Below, piece after piece: positions 10,897 to 22,400 of a stretch of DNA of 64,000 bases. The translations under genes and the position numbers were made by a program. The stretch is taken from positions 55,116,647-55,180,646 of the forward strand of contig CM043942.1 in NCBI GenBank assembly GCA_014529385.2, in the 5' to 3' direction. Position 1 is the first letter of the stretch. Every line of letters begins with the position of its first letter. Below the pieces are notes generated by a model. That model saw nothing but the letters and a program-made list of their open reading frames with translations. It was not told the DNA's origin and made no database searches. The DNA comes from Adiantum capillus-veneris. Lineage: Eukaryota > Streptophyta > Polypodiopsida > Polypodiales > Pteridaceae.

Positions 10897-12932
10897 TCAA
10901 TCTCCTTCATACCCTTCTTCTAAAAACAACTCAAGTGCACTAGGTGTGCCAACATCATTATGCTCAACATGATTAATGGAGTAGAACCTTGTGCCTACAT
11001 CTTCACTATCATCTACCATGTCTTGGTCATCCTCATACCTTGCCCTTGATAGCATATCTGCTACCGGATTGTCTTTTCTTGTAATATGCGTGAACTCAGG
11101 ATTCAAGGACTTAATGTAGGCAATCCATCTTAGCACGGCAATTTCTCGTGTTGAGCAGCTTGTAATCATTCCAAGGAGTGGCAAAAAATCTATTTCCACA
11201 ACCACATATGCTCCAATCAAGTACTCCTTTTCACACTTTAGTGTTGTGACCATGCCCCACAACTCCCGTTTTACCTGTGGGTAGTTCCTTTGTTGAGTAC
11301 TTAGAACCTTGGCTCCAAACCTTGCCACATACCTATGTCCCTCTTCGTCATCCTGCCCTATTGCCCATCCAATTCCTATCAGACTCGTATCCACTGTCAC
11401 TATTACTGGCTTTCCACACTCATAGTTTACCTTTCTTAAAGTCGGTGCTTGTTGTAGCAAATCCTTTAGCTTTCTTATAGCCCTTGCTTGTGCGTCTCCC
11501 CAATGAAACTTTTGATTTTTCCTTAACAACTGGTACAAAGGATCTGCTACATGTGCATAATGTGGAATCCATATAACATAAAACACATATGCACCAAGAA
11601 ATCTACAAACTTCACTCACAGATATGCATACCTCCTTCATCTTCTGGATTGCATCAATTTTTGCTGGACAAGGTCGTCTCCCATTGGGACCACACATGTG
11701 CCCAACAATCAACACCTCCTTCACTCCAAACATAGACTTTTGTCCTGAGAGGGTAAGGTTCACCTCTTCCGATCTGGATAGGATCTTGTCACAATCATCT
11801 ATGTGTTGTGCCACAAAGTTGCATCACCCCTTGGAATCCAAAGCTTCATCTTTATTACTTACTTCACATACTTTGATAGGAACATCATCAAGAAAGGGCA
11901 TAGTTACTTGGGGAATAAAGTCACGTAAGACCTTATTCATACCATTCATCATATGTGCAACCAAATTGGTTGCTCCCTGTGGTAAGGTACACATCCTTAC
12001 CAAACCCAAGCGTGTCCTCATGGTAGTCAAATCCCTGCTTTCCATTGCTAGTTGGAACTGATCATACCCTGAGTACAAATCTCCCATAGAATATATTGCC
12101 TTCCTGCAAATGCTTTTGCAAACTCATCCACAATTGGCCTTGTACCCATATTCTTGATTGTGACTTTGTTGACCGGCTGCATATCTTGGATGAAGCGCAA
12201 AGCTCCATTCTTCTTTGGTACTGTGAACCACCGGTTTGAGTATGGAGCACATGAAGGCTCCAAAATACCCATCTTGATCTTCTCATTTAGCAGCTCAATT
12301 AACTTTGGTAAGTGAGCCTTTGGAACTGGTATTGGCGGTAAGTTCCAAGGTACATGAGGGATGGTAAAGATCACCATAGGAGAAACAACGGGAGGATCTA
12401 CACATCCTATCTCATGTGGCTCAAATGCAAATGCTTTTCCATGTTTAGAGAGCATCTCTTCAAAACATTCCCTTTCAACATGTGTCAAGGAGTCCTCATT
12501 CCCAATCTTCAATTGCTTTAGAGACTCCTTTGTAAACCTATGTCCAATCCCTTTTGGATCTTTGAGACTAGGTTGCAAAGAAGCCTGTTCTAGCTTTGTC
12601 TTGCATTCCTTTGGCAAAGGAAGTGCCACTGGTTTTACCTTCTTTGACATAGTCTTGTACTTGGTGTCCACCTTTACTTCATGTTTTTGCTTCCTATCCT
12701 CCTGTTCCTTTTGAAATGCCTCAACCACATTGTACATTTCAAGTGAGCATACTTTCACTATCTCATTTTGGTCATGCAAAGGATAATCTACTATAGACTG
12801 CAGATCCTGTAATGTGTCCACGAAAGAAAACTCCTCAAACACACCTATTATGTTTTCATTGTTTCCTAGCAAACCATGTTCTTTCCACTCCTTTCGTAGA
12901 CTATGTACATGTTTGCAGGAACCTCGACTCAA
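10897..12932 (-). pseudogene. reverse transcriptase and RNase H (element D), frameshifted
   Basis: Three frames carry one polyprotein segment. At 12932-12048 lie the pro-RT linker and RT fingers (FTVPKKNGALRFIQDMQPVN). At 12087-11824 is the palm: LYSGYDQFQLAM, LPQGATN and the catalytic PFLDD. At 11814-10897 are the RT thumb (FLGAYVFYVIWIPHYA) and RNase H, with D in VTVDTSLIGIGW, E in VKRELWGM and D in VEIDFLPLLGM. A shift near 12060 and a stop near 11820 separate them. The LPQGATN/FLDD/VPIK spelling places it in a gypsy lineage unlike the chromoviruses nearby. Confidence 0.85.
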
Positions 12933-13045
12933 GTTCTCACATTTTAGAAAAGAGACATATCCATATTCTGTTAGACCTGCAAAACCTGTACAGAAAACCT
13001 CCTTATGTGAGAACCTTTCCCTTTTTGTACCATCATAATCCCGCT

Positions 13046-13609
13046 CTACAATGGTACCTGGCCAAAACCCATTCTCTCTTGATGATCAGAAAACTCTTTA
13101 CTCAATCTGGGCAATGGGCGCTCTCGGAGACTGTCACGATTTCTTTCATGATGCACACAGACAGTGAGAAATTGAACAACATGTTTTTCATCTTTACTTC
13201 TTATCCTAGCATAAGCAGAACCATCATCCATTAGCTTTGTTTCCATTCTAATCCCTACAATGTAGGGTTGTCCAAGGATGAGATCATAAGAAGATGTGTC
13301 ATGTACAAAGAAATTCTGCTCTTCCTTTACATCTCCAATAGTCACTTTCACACTAGGACAAGCTGTATATAAGTCACCTGATGAATTATTTTCTACCTTA
13401 ACCATCCAACCATGATCTGTGTCCATTGGTAATTTGCACTTGTTGAATAAGCTCTTTGACATTATGTTTATTTCTGAGCCATGGTCAATCAAGGCAACAA
13501 ATGTCTCTAGTAGATCACTCACCTTGACCATTGTCTCTATCGTAGCTCCTTGCCCAATGATTCTTGGAAAAGTGACTTCTTGGAATGGCTTCGTACTCCT
13601 CATCTTCAT
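13046..13609 (-). pseudogene. retropepsin-like aspartic protease (element D)
   Basis: A 187-codon frame with the active-site loop ALIDHGSEINIMS near residue 40 and the C-terminal flap ILGQPYIVGI near residue 112, as expected for a retroelement aspartic protease that would process the Gag-Pol polyprotein. DHGS in place of DSG/DTG looks typical of this lineage rather than a mutation (family knowledge, unverified here). It joins neither gag nor RT in frame. Confidence 0.75.
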
Positions 13610-13616
13610 TTGAAAA

Positions 13617-14236
13617 CTATACTTGCTTTGTTCTCCCAGAAGAATGGTAGCACCCTACCACATCCTCATCATGCTCTCTGTCTTCCACCTGTATTACATG
13701 TGTCTTTAAGCTTTCTCCTTCAGATTGCGAGCAAATGGTGTCAACAAGAGTTTTCCTCTTCCTCTTGATGATATCAATGATCTCCTTGTGAAAATTGCGC
13801 TTGGCTATGACAAGGACCTCCCCCAAGGTAAACTCTATTTTGCTATTCAAAATTCTTTCTTCTAGAACTTTCTTTAAGTCTGTCGCAGCCTCAATATCAG
13901 ACGGTAACTTATAAGTTGGAGTTTTAGGCTTACCTTTTGATGACTCCTTTTTCCTCCCAGTTGTACTTTCTTCCATAGTCGCTTCAGTTGGGGGTGCTTC
14001 CTGTGTTGGAGGCGCTCGAGGAGGTATTGTGTCGCTTCTTTTAGTAATTCTTTTTTATGGTCCTTCGTCACCACTCTCTCGCCTGCGCTTTTCTTCCACA
14101 AACACTTCGTTGTTTTGGCATTTTGCAATATAGGATGCACTGACAAGGAGTCCATAGGGTCATTCCATCCTGTTTCTAGACAAATACAGTCACCTGCTTC
14201 ATGCAGGACTTCTCTTGTAAGTTTCCCTTTCTTCAA
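13617..14236 (-). pseudogene. gag-protease linker (element D)
   Basis: Two overlapping frames (14236-13874 and 13976-13617) of Lys/Glu-rich sequence, including YKLPSDIEAATDLKKVLEERIL and VLVIAKRNFHKEIIDIIKRKRK. Position and composition fit the region between the zinc knuckle and protease. No enzymatic motif is seen. Confidence 0.5.
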
Positions 14237-14416
14237 AACTCCTCAATGGTTCAATCTTGACTGTGTAAGTAGATGCCTCAGATGCAGAGATGGCATGGGT
14301 AGTGGCCATATCCTCTACCAAACTCTACATTCCTCCTTTCCCAAAGTTAGCCCTTAAGGGTAAACCTGTCTCCCTTAAGTGAATCTTCCCATCCTTGAAG
14401 GAGACAAGATCTTTTC

Positions 14417-15310
14417 TCAAAGATTCACTGAACATTCTCTCCTAGCATGCTCTGTGCTGTCACACCATATGCATCTATGAACAAAACCTTCTTTAGGTTG
14501 TTGTTTTTGCCTTGAAGATGGTGCCAATGGTTGCCCTTTATCTTCAAGCTTTGTGAGTTTTACTTTTAAATCCCTCATACCTTTCACAAGCTCATCTATT
14601 ACAACGTCATCAACTTTTGGAATTATAAAGGAACAAGGCTTTACCATCTTTTAAGAAGCTGTGGAGGTAGATGGTGCACTACCAACAACCATCTTATCCC
14701 GTCTCCTTTGGTGCTTGGCAAGTAATAAAACATCAGCTTCAACTTCGTTCCAATCTTTCTTCAGTCTCTGCTCAACATCTTTGTCCTCAAGAAGTAGCTC
14801 CAATTGCTCCTTGAGCTCCTTTCCTGTTGCTTGTAAGAAGAGATCTGTCTTTTCTGAGTCGAGTGTGGCCTTCTCTATCCTTGTGAGTTGAGCATATCGT
14901 CGCTCAAACTCCCTGAGTAGCTCTATTGGAGAGAACCCCTCCTTTGGCTTGGCTACCCACTCCAGGAAATTTCTCTTTGTTACTCTCTCAGAGTCCTCCA
15001 TGAAATACTCCTCCTTCATCGCTAGCTTGAACTCCTCCCAATTTCTTCCATGCTCATTCTTGATTCCTCTCACATGCTCCCTAATCTCGGGATTCACAAC
15101 AAGGTCAAAGCTTTGGAGCATCTCATCTTCTGGCACACGATGCAACTCCATCCCCTTTACATAGCCACGAAGATACTTTGTCACATCTTTCCCATTGAAT
15201 TGATCCATTTTGTGCACCACTGCTTGAATAGCTTTGGTTGCTGACACTTCTCGTCTTTCTGTAGCATGTTGTTGTTGCATAAACAAGGCAAATTCTTGAA
15301 ACATTTGCAA
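14417..15310 (-). pseudogene. Gag with zinc knuckle (element D)
   Basis: The frame 15310-14651 (about 219 codons) carries a retrotransposon gag core (KYLRGYVKGMELHRV, NWEEFKLAMKEEYF, ELLREFERRYAQLT) rich in charged residues. It is interrupted by one TAA, then continues in the same frame to 14417 with a perfect CX2CX4HX4C knuckle (C-IW-C-DSTE-H-ARRE-C). It would form the particle and bind RNA. The real N-terminus is missing: homology runs to the edge near 15312 where a foreign LTR begins, so the first Met here is not a start. Confidence 0.8.
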
Positions 15311-15964
15311 GCTCCATACTTAACATAACTTGTACCCAGCCTCAGTCCCAAGACCTCAAAAACCTTCAAAGGTGGAGAGAGATATAGCAAGGAATGAGGA
15401 AGAAGAAGTAACATACGAGAAAGAAGTAGAGCATTGAAGCATGGCTCTTGGTTGGATTTGCATTCCATAGCCAAGAGGTGTTGGTGTAGGCTCTCAACTT
15501 CTCAAGCTTAGAGAAGGAGATCGAAGCTCTTGCACTTCACACAATGAGAATGTATGTGTGTAAGAGGGTGTGTATCTCCAAGCACACCCCTAGCTTGCCT
15601 TGGTCAACCGCTCCTTGTAGCTCAAGCCTTGATTTGATTGGAGCTCCTCAAGCCTAGCCAATCACATGCTTTGTGCATATCAAGCAACAAGGGTAGCATT
15701 TGGACAAGTGTCCTCCTTTCCCCTTTGAGAGAGAGGGATTGAATATTTCCTAGATAATTAGTTAATCAAACTAAATTCTCATTGGACCCCTTTAAAGCCT
15801 ATCCAATAGGATTCAATCACACCATGATGGGAACACGGGGAGGAGCTTGACAAGTGCCCTTGTTGCCTCTTGTGGAAGGGGTGACCCTTGAGAGGATATA
15901 GGTGATATTCTCTCTCATCCCCTACTTGTAAGGCTCGCCCCCCTCTTTGTAGGCCTTGGTTTGA

Positions 15965-16115
15965 CTTCAAGCTTCTCAAGCATTTTACTCATCAAGCATG
16001 ACAAGCACTTCAAGATTGGGCAGGGTTCCCACAAGCACCTTAGTCAACAACCACCTTAGTAAACAAGCACCTCAAGCACCTTAGTTAGCAAGCACGACAA
16101 GCACCTCAAGCTTGG
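15965..16115 (-). repeat. CAAGCACCTC minisatellite in C LTR
   Basis: Irregular tandem array of 9-12-bp units (caagcacctcaag, caagcaccttagt, caagcacgacaag). The same array, with different unit numbers, lies in the E LTRs (about 43370-43560 and 50465-50655) and reversed in the solo LTR (about 39830-40075). Confidence 0.8.
16111..16115. other. target site duplication of element B, left copy
   Basis: CTTGG directly before the TGTTGGAC terminus; repeated at 25941-25945 directly after the GGTCAACA terminus. Confidence 0.9.
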
Positions 16116-16238
16116 TGTTGGACGGGAGAGACTCACACACCCATGAAGTGCATACAAACACTACCTAGATCAACATAATGTCAATCGAGGACACAGATGA
16201 CACGATAGGCACACGGAGGAAATCTCTTAAGCTTGTCA
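16116..16238 (-). repeat. remnant of the B 3' LTR
   Basis: 123 bp identical by eye to the corresponding end of the 5' LTR (24984-25106). Beyond 16238 identity stops abruptly. The missing part includes the whole U3 region, so the loss must post-date insertion: an element without it could not have been copied. Confidence 0.85.
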
Positions 16239-17631
16239 CTATCGCTACTATCCTCATTTGTCAATTGATTTGAGTAGCATTTCCTGATTTTTGATGTAGA
16301 AGGAATATGTACAAGAGGATGGTGATAGGTGTCTTTAGATTAGGGTCTAAAACCTGGATGACCAAAGGGAAAAAAACCCGGTGGGAAAAAATGCCTTTGG
16401 TATACGCTCTTATCGGAGTTGAGCAGTTGAATGTGAAGTACATGTTCATGAAAGGTGAGTGCTTGGGTGAAACATAGAAAGAGTGTCTGATGCAAGTGCC
16501 AATTATGGGACACTCTATATGCATATGAGAAATTTGTCAACAAAAGCATGCAATGTGAAAGAAGGAGATGATGGGTGTTTCGAGGAATAAATGTAGCACA
16601 TGTGACATCAAAAGATGTCTCAATAGCTTCCACCTTTCCAAGAAGGGTTTTCGATGTAGAAGTTTCTCCACTCGTATCTCACAGTGCTCAGTACGTGAGT
16701 GTCTTTTGGACCTTCTCCTTCACTTCACCAGACTTAAGTATAGTAGACTTCGACTCTTTTGCTCACCTATACCAGCATGAGCGACACAACTTAAATATGC
16801 TCAACTCTTCCAGCTTGAGCAGTACCTAGAATAGCTAAGACGCTTAGACCACAGAGAATATCACTTGAAGCTTTGGGACTAACACCTCACTCATTTTGTG
16901 GCTTAGCTACTCGACTCTGACTTGTATGACTTGTCGGTTGCATATTGACACTGCTTTGTGACAAGTTCTTCGGCTGTTGTAGTGGCTGCTGAGACATACT
17001 TCGTGAAGTTTCATCGTTTTCCTGTACCTTCTTCTCCTTGTAGTGCTCAGGCCTCTCGTCAGTCTTTTCTTCATGTGGATTATGGATTTTTTTTTTCTTA
17101 ATAATAAACAAAGAAAATCTTAAAACAACTCAACAAAAGAAAAATCATTCAAATAGAAATCTAAATGCTATGTACACTATACACATGTCCCTAGGGGCTC
17201 ATATATGGATTTTGTCCCCATACTCCTCTGTAACACTACTATGAGGGCATATACTCTAAATTTCGTCAAAAATTATCACAATAAAACGCAAAAATTCAAT
17301 GCATCTCACAAAACATTGCCCTCTAATAGTTATAATATTAGGTCCGCATTCAGAATGCCTCCCCCCTTCCTATTTGGATTCATCCTTTACGACAGGGTAT
17401 CGCAAAGGGTATGTGTTGTGCTTGGGCAATTAAAAGTTGTGCCTATGCAGGCCTTGTAATGTAGCCCTATTATGCATACACAGTCAATGCATGGAAAAGA
17501 TTTATGTTGTGCAAGATGTGGGTATAAGCAATTTGCTTATTGGCATTTGTTGGCGAGGCTTCCTATTCTAAGCAATGTAATGGTCTTTGAAGCTCCTGTA
17601 TTGTTGCTTGATTGAAGTGACTTGCTCTCTT
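16239..17631 (-). other. unassigned 3' part of element B
   Basis: No RT, RNase H or integrase motif is seen in any frame. The first 20 bp (cactatcgctactatcctca, from 16237) repeat the internal sequence at 18253-18272. On the minus strand both encode EDSSDS followed on the other side by loosely similar residues, so the first ~80 bp look like a diverged relative of the pro-distal protein. A Gln/Ser-rich minus-strand frame lies at 17111-16887 (SQQPLQQPKNLSQSS). A purine tract (minus strand, about 17360-17376) might be an old polypurine tract. Otherwise nothing recognisable. Confidence 0.5.
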
Positions 17632-19119
17632 CTAACTGTACTGTAATCGTAGGAAGAATTGTAAGAATTCAAGCGGCGATGCACTGACATCAGTTTTGTT
17701 GTTCTTCTTTGGGACCCATTTCTTTGCGATTATTGGTGGTTTTGTTGCTGACGCTCGTTTGGGAACCCATACTTGCCCGTGCTTCGTTTGTGTTTGAAGA
17801 GACTTCTTTGGGATCCGCCTTTTTGTTGTGTGAGTCAACAGTGGTCTTTGCTTCAGCCCTTGTACGCTTGTTTGGTGATGGGATTTAGGCTTTGAAAGTT
17901 GATACTGTGGTTGTTTTGGAATCCAAATGAATTCCTGACTTTTTTGTGCTTGAATCGACTTCTTTGGAACCCAAACCTGAGTTGTGAAAGCTTGCGACTT
18001 TGTGATATTCTTACCCGTTCGTGCACGCTTTCCTTGCTTTTGTTTTGGTGTTGGATCTTGTGATTTGTCATTAGAGATCTTTGTCTTCTTGATCCATATC
18101 TGTTTTTGGCCAATCTGGCTTTTTGGTATCCAGATTTGTCGAGCTTTTTGGCTTTGACTTGTTGTCCTGTTCTTTTGACCTGTCATGGTTGTTGCTGAAG
18201 GGGTTGGTGATAGTGATGGCCTGAGTTGATGATAGGGGATGTCGTAAGATTCATCACTATCGCTACTATCCTCAACAAGGTTGAATTCTTGTACTTTCCC
18301 TTGATTTTTTGGCTGGTATTGGAAAGTTACTGTCTGTTTGCTCGTGGGTGGTAGTTTCTTGGAGAACTTTTCTAGCCCATTGATTAGAGCATTGTTAGCT
18401 CGTTGCTCTGGTCGTATTCCTCCTAGCTGAGTCTTTGCATCCTTATTAGGAGCCATGTATGAGGATGATTGTGGTGGCTGTGTCTTCACGGAGGACTTTG
18501 GAATCCACTTTTGATGCACTTTATTCGTGTAGCGATGACATTGATTCCCGGGTCGTTGATCTTCTTGAAGCTCGAAGTGTTCTACAAAGTCATAGAACTC
18601 GTCGTCTTCTTCATCTTTTGATTCTCCACATTTCTTTGTGTGCTCTTTATTTCAAGAGCTTGTTGATGTCTGTTTCTCTTCGTTTTCCTGGATTACACTC
18701 ACTGCAAAATAAGGAACGACATCATAGCCATTTTCACCACAAAAATTTGTTGTGGGAGCATCCGCAACGGCGCACACGTCCAGAGTAGCCAAGATGTGTT
18801 CCCATCCAAAAGGCTCTAACACTTCTTCAGGAAATGGTTCTGGGATATAGTCCATATCCTCTATAACACGCTCTAGGATACATTCCTCACGTTTCAAGCT
18901 ACCACATTGTGAAGCTCCACACATCCACAGTTCTTTAGGCTTACCTAACCAAGCTGGAAGTTCTGATCCTGCTACTGTGGCGAAATCAAACTCCTCAACC
19001 GGTGTTCTCGTCACATCCCTATAGCTATGGTCCCTCAAGTTTATCTTTGTTATGGTTCCCATATGTCTCAGGTATATATGGTCATAACCCCAATCTTGGA
19101 CCATTTTCAATTGTCGCAT
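17632..19119 (-). pseudogene. B protease C-terminus fused to a W-[IV]-P-K repeat protein
   Basis: One frame from 19119 to 17632, interrupted by a single TGA near 18650. It begins with the protease tail (the preceding codons give ILGRPFM, a retropepsin flap motif) and continues through KINLRDHSYRD and PEPFPEEVLEPFGW. An acidic stretch (DEEDDEFYDFVEHFE) follows, then about 295 residues very rich in Lys, Gln, Ser and Thr. In that last part, tryptophans at residues 5, 130, 142, 183, 199, 241 and 258 each sit in W-[IV]-[PK]-K, with an eighth degenerate unit (RRIPKK). It occupies the place of RT. Function is unknown; the basic composition suggests nucleic-acid binding (inference). An acidic-region homologue occurs at 57010-57060. 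Confidence 0.6.
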
Positions 19120-19408
19120 GAATGGTCTTCCCAGAATGATTTCATAGTTGTTCTTCTTGCCAAAGTCAACACAGCAAAAGTGTGTTCATATTCAATGCCA
19201 CAAGAAGTAACAATTACTTTTTCTAGCAGTCCTATGGGCTTTTCCTTGTGCCCGTCTGCAAGTTGCAGGGTCATTCGTGTGGATCTCAAGGCAGGTTTTC
19301 CCCATTTTTTCCAAACCTCTTTGGTTGCAATGGCCACACCAGCTCCACTGTCAAGGATTGCCATGGTTTGTACACCATTGAATTCCACAGGAAGGGTGGT
19401 GTTTCCAT
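19100..19408 (-). pseudogene. retropepsin-like aspartic protease (element B)
   Basis: Frame 19388-19107 with the active site MAILDSGAGVAIA near residue 10, LQLADGHKEKPIGL, and VIVTSCGIEYEHTFAV. A one-base shift near 19175 moves the remaining fold (NNYEIILGRPFM) into the next frame. DSGA and ILGRP are the paired motifs of a complete retroelement protease. It follows gag in the same frame after one TAA, suggesting a Gag-Pro fusion. Confidence 0.75.
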
Positions 19409-19409
19409 C

Positions 19410-22400
19410 TTATCCCTCGTAATACTCGCCTACCTTCTTTAATGGCACTAGCCTAGTATTTAGTTGAGGCATTTCAAGCTCTTTGATGCCTTCCTCAATT
19501 TGAGTCATTGGGGTTTTTACACCAAATTTCTCTAGCCATTTACCCACATTAGCCCACATGTTTGGTCTTATTCTGAGCAACTCGGCTAACACTATTGTAC
19601 AGGTGACTGGGGTAGATAGAATATCTACTAGCCCCTTTGAATCGATGGCCTTGTTGGGAGACAGTCTCTGTGATGGGACTGCAACCACATCTAACTTGGT
19701 CTCGTACTCTCCCATGTAGGATGGTAGTGTTCTTAGCGAATGGGGTTGACTATCCATAGATTGTACAGATCCTTTGTTTCCCCAATACGATCGCACGTCT
19801 AGATTCATTTGAGATCTAGTCTCAAATTCCTCTATTGGTGGTAGAAACACTTCTCGTTCATCACCAGTCTTGTCTACTCGTCTTCTTAGGTCATCGGCTT
19901 CATTAGTCTCATTGACTTGTTTCCACAATTCGTCAAGACCATCTATCTCTTTACAATCCTCAGGTATAGCTTGGTGAAATCCCTCGGAAGAGTTATCCGT
20001 GGTATTCAATACTATCCTTGGTTCTAATGTTGGGTCTTTGAGGTTTGGTCTGTGCTCATGACTAGAATCTGGCTCTTTTAGTTCCTGGTTTGGTGGGATT
20101 ATTTGTGTAGGCATGACACGGATCACATCCTCAGGTTTTGCAACTCATGCTTCTAGTAAATCTTGGGCTGTTTGAATCATTTTCTTGCACATTTCAAACC
20201 TTTGCTTTTCTAGTTCCATACAGGGATATGTCATCCACCTTTGTTCTTGGGTTTGATTGTTTTTGAGCCTCGCATCATAGGCTTTCAAGAGGGCATCTAA
20301 TGTCTCATTAACCTTCTCTACCAACACAGATCCTCCTGAACTAGCACTTCTCGATTTCTCATCCGTGGATGGTACTTCTAGAGGTTTAACCATCTGTGTA
20401 AGAGAAGGTGCCTCCTTTTCCTCATGTTGTTTTATCTTCTCCGCAGCTTCGATAAGCTTCTCAGCTAGGGATTTTTGCTCTCGTTCCCTGTGTGCTTTCA
20501 TCCTAGTCTTTCTAGCTTTCCAACTATTTCGTTTGCTCTTGGTTTTCTGACTAGGTGCGTCTGTCTTTGGTCCATCATTTGTCTTTGGACTCGTGTCACT
20601 TTCCGTGTTCATTGTCTCTGGATTCTCACCAGCTTTCTTTTGAGCTTGTGCTCTCGTAACCACTTGAACTGGTACAACATTTTCATTTTCTGAGCTACTA
20701 GGGAGTTGAACAATCCCTGATACATTTGTCGTGATTTTCCTGATTTGGTTTGGGTTTTTCGGGCAATCGGGGATCAAGTGAGTGATGCCACACTCAAGAC
20801 AATAGGCATTTACTTCAGTGATCTCCATATGAGGACATTGTTTGACCAAGTGGTTGTCACGACTTTTGTGAAAATCTGTCTCTGGTTGAGGAGATTCTTT
20901 TAGCATTTCCTCTTGGCTATAAGCAAGCTTTGACCTAGATAAGCCGCTATTTGCAATGAATCGCAATGTCCTTTCATCCATTTCATACCTTCTTTCTTTC
21001 GACTGAAACCCGGGAGGTGGAGGTTGTACCGGCCTCACCACTCCATGTGTTTCTCTCACCTTTTGTTGCTCCGAAGGGTAGTACCTACTTTGGTTGCTAT
21101 ACCACATTGTAGCTGGTACTGGCATTGGTTTATTTGATGCTTCCATCATTGGCATGTATCTCATGTCTACCGGCATTCTAGCACCTAGCAGTGGAGGTTG
21201 TTGTCCTAAGACAAGCTGTGGCCTTAAAACTCCTACTGGTCCTGGCGCATTTCCCGTAATGTATCTAGGTGGAGTAGGTGCTTCTAGAACAAGTTGTACA
21301 TACCTCTCCCTAGCATTTTTCATGCTATAATAGCACTCTTCCCCTGTATGGTTCGTCCATTTTCTCTCAATTTCACACCACTTCGGCTCTCCCGAATCAG
21401 ACCTTACAAGAGGAATCAACCTCTTGACCAAGTCATCGATAAGCTTTTCTTGATCAATAGGTGTCGTTGGCTTGGCAATGGACTCACTTATCTGTGAAAC
21501 ACTGTGCTGAGAGGATGTGTCATCTCCTTCACTCTTTAAGTCCTTTTCTTTGTATGCCTCACAGTTATCCACTAGATAAAGAGCTTCTTTGATCAACTCG
21601 TTTAGCGTCATCCTCCTTATCATATGCAGATCCTTCTGAAGGCCCGCATGTCTCATTCCCTGGATAAAGATCAGCATGAGTCATGCTTGCGTAGGTAATT
21701 CCGCTCTCGGACAGAGCTTAACATATCTCTTGAGCCGTAATGATGCTTTGCGTACTGATTCATTCTCTTTCTGTTTGAATCTATGGATTTGCGAGACCGT
21801 GTTGTGAGCAATGCCATTTGGCGAGAATTCTTCAATAAACTCCTCAAACAGCTCATCTAGGGTCTCAAAATCCCATTTTTCCACCGAGTCGAACCATGTA
21901 GCTGCATCATCTTCTAGAGTCAATCCAAATCCGGTAAACTATGTCGCAAAATCTGAAACTTCCTCTGCTCTAATCACTCTTCTAAAAGCCGCTATGTGAT
22001 CTCTCGGATCTTTATCTCCGGAGTATTTTCTGTTTACCCATTTCTGGACTTGGGATGGTCTAACTCGTCGATTGTCTACAAGTCTAACCAGAGACTCTCC
22101 CAATCCTTCTCTCGTTATCGCTCTTGAAGGGAATCCTGGTGGCTCTCTTCTTGGAATTCCTATAGGAATTCTCATCTTTGGTGGAGGCATTTGTGGTCCT
22201 TCATTGACCAAATATCCACCTCTTTCTAGTACAGTTTGTGGATTTGTGCTTTCTACAACTTTGTATTCTCGTCCATACTTGTCAACAACTATAGATCTCC
22301 ATTGACAGTCAACTCCGTATGTGTAGACATATTAGAGCTTGTAATCCGTTATCTCTTCTAGGTATGGATCTGAGCACCTATAAAGATTGACCTCGTTGTC

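Larger units (their letters stand above)
7819..15312 (-). mobile_element. Ty3/gypsy element D, truncated in gag
   Basis: Minus-strand order is gag, protease, RT, RNase H, integrase, polypurine tract, 3' LTR: the gypsy order. It is a different lineage from A/C/E: the protease has ALIDHGSEINIMS, RT has a PFLDD catalytic box with VPIK after it, and there is no chromodomain. The 5' LTR, primer site and start of gag are missing; sequence changes abruptly to a chromovirus LTR near 15312. The reading frame changes at least five times, so the element is dead. Confidence 0.85.
15312..16115 (-). repeat. 3' LTR of chromovirus C, first piece (split and truncated)
   Basis: Aligns with the LTR at 42290-43850 from about its position 370 onward (tcagtcccaagacctcaa...), so roughly 370 bp of its outer end is missing where it meets element D. 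It carries the CAAGCACCTC/CAAGCACCTT minisatellite at about 15965-16110 and is interrupted at 16115 by element B. It resumes at 25946; the last five bases (CTTGG) are the target duplication. Confidence 0.85.

Noticed and set aside
11277-12061. Plus-strand frames opposite the D RT/RNase H
   Set aside because: Shadows of the minus-strand coding region, with no independent motif.
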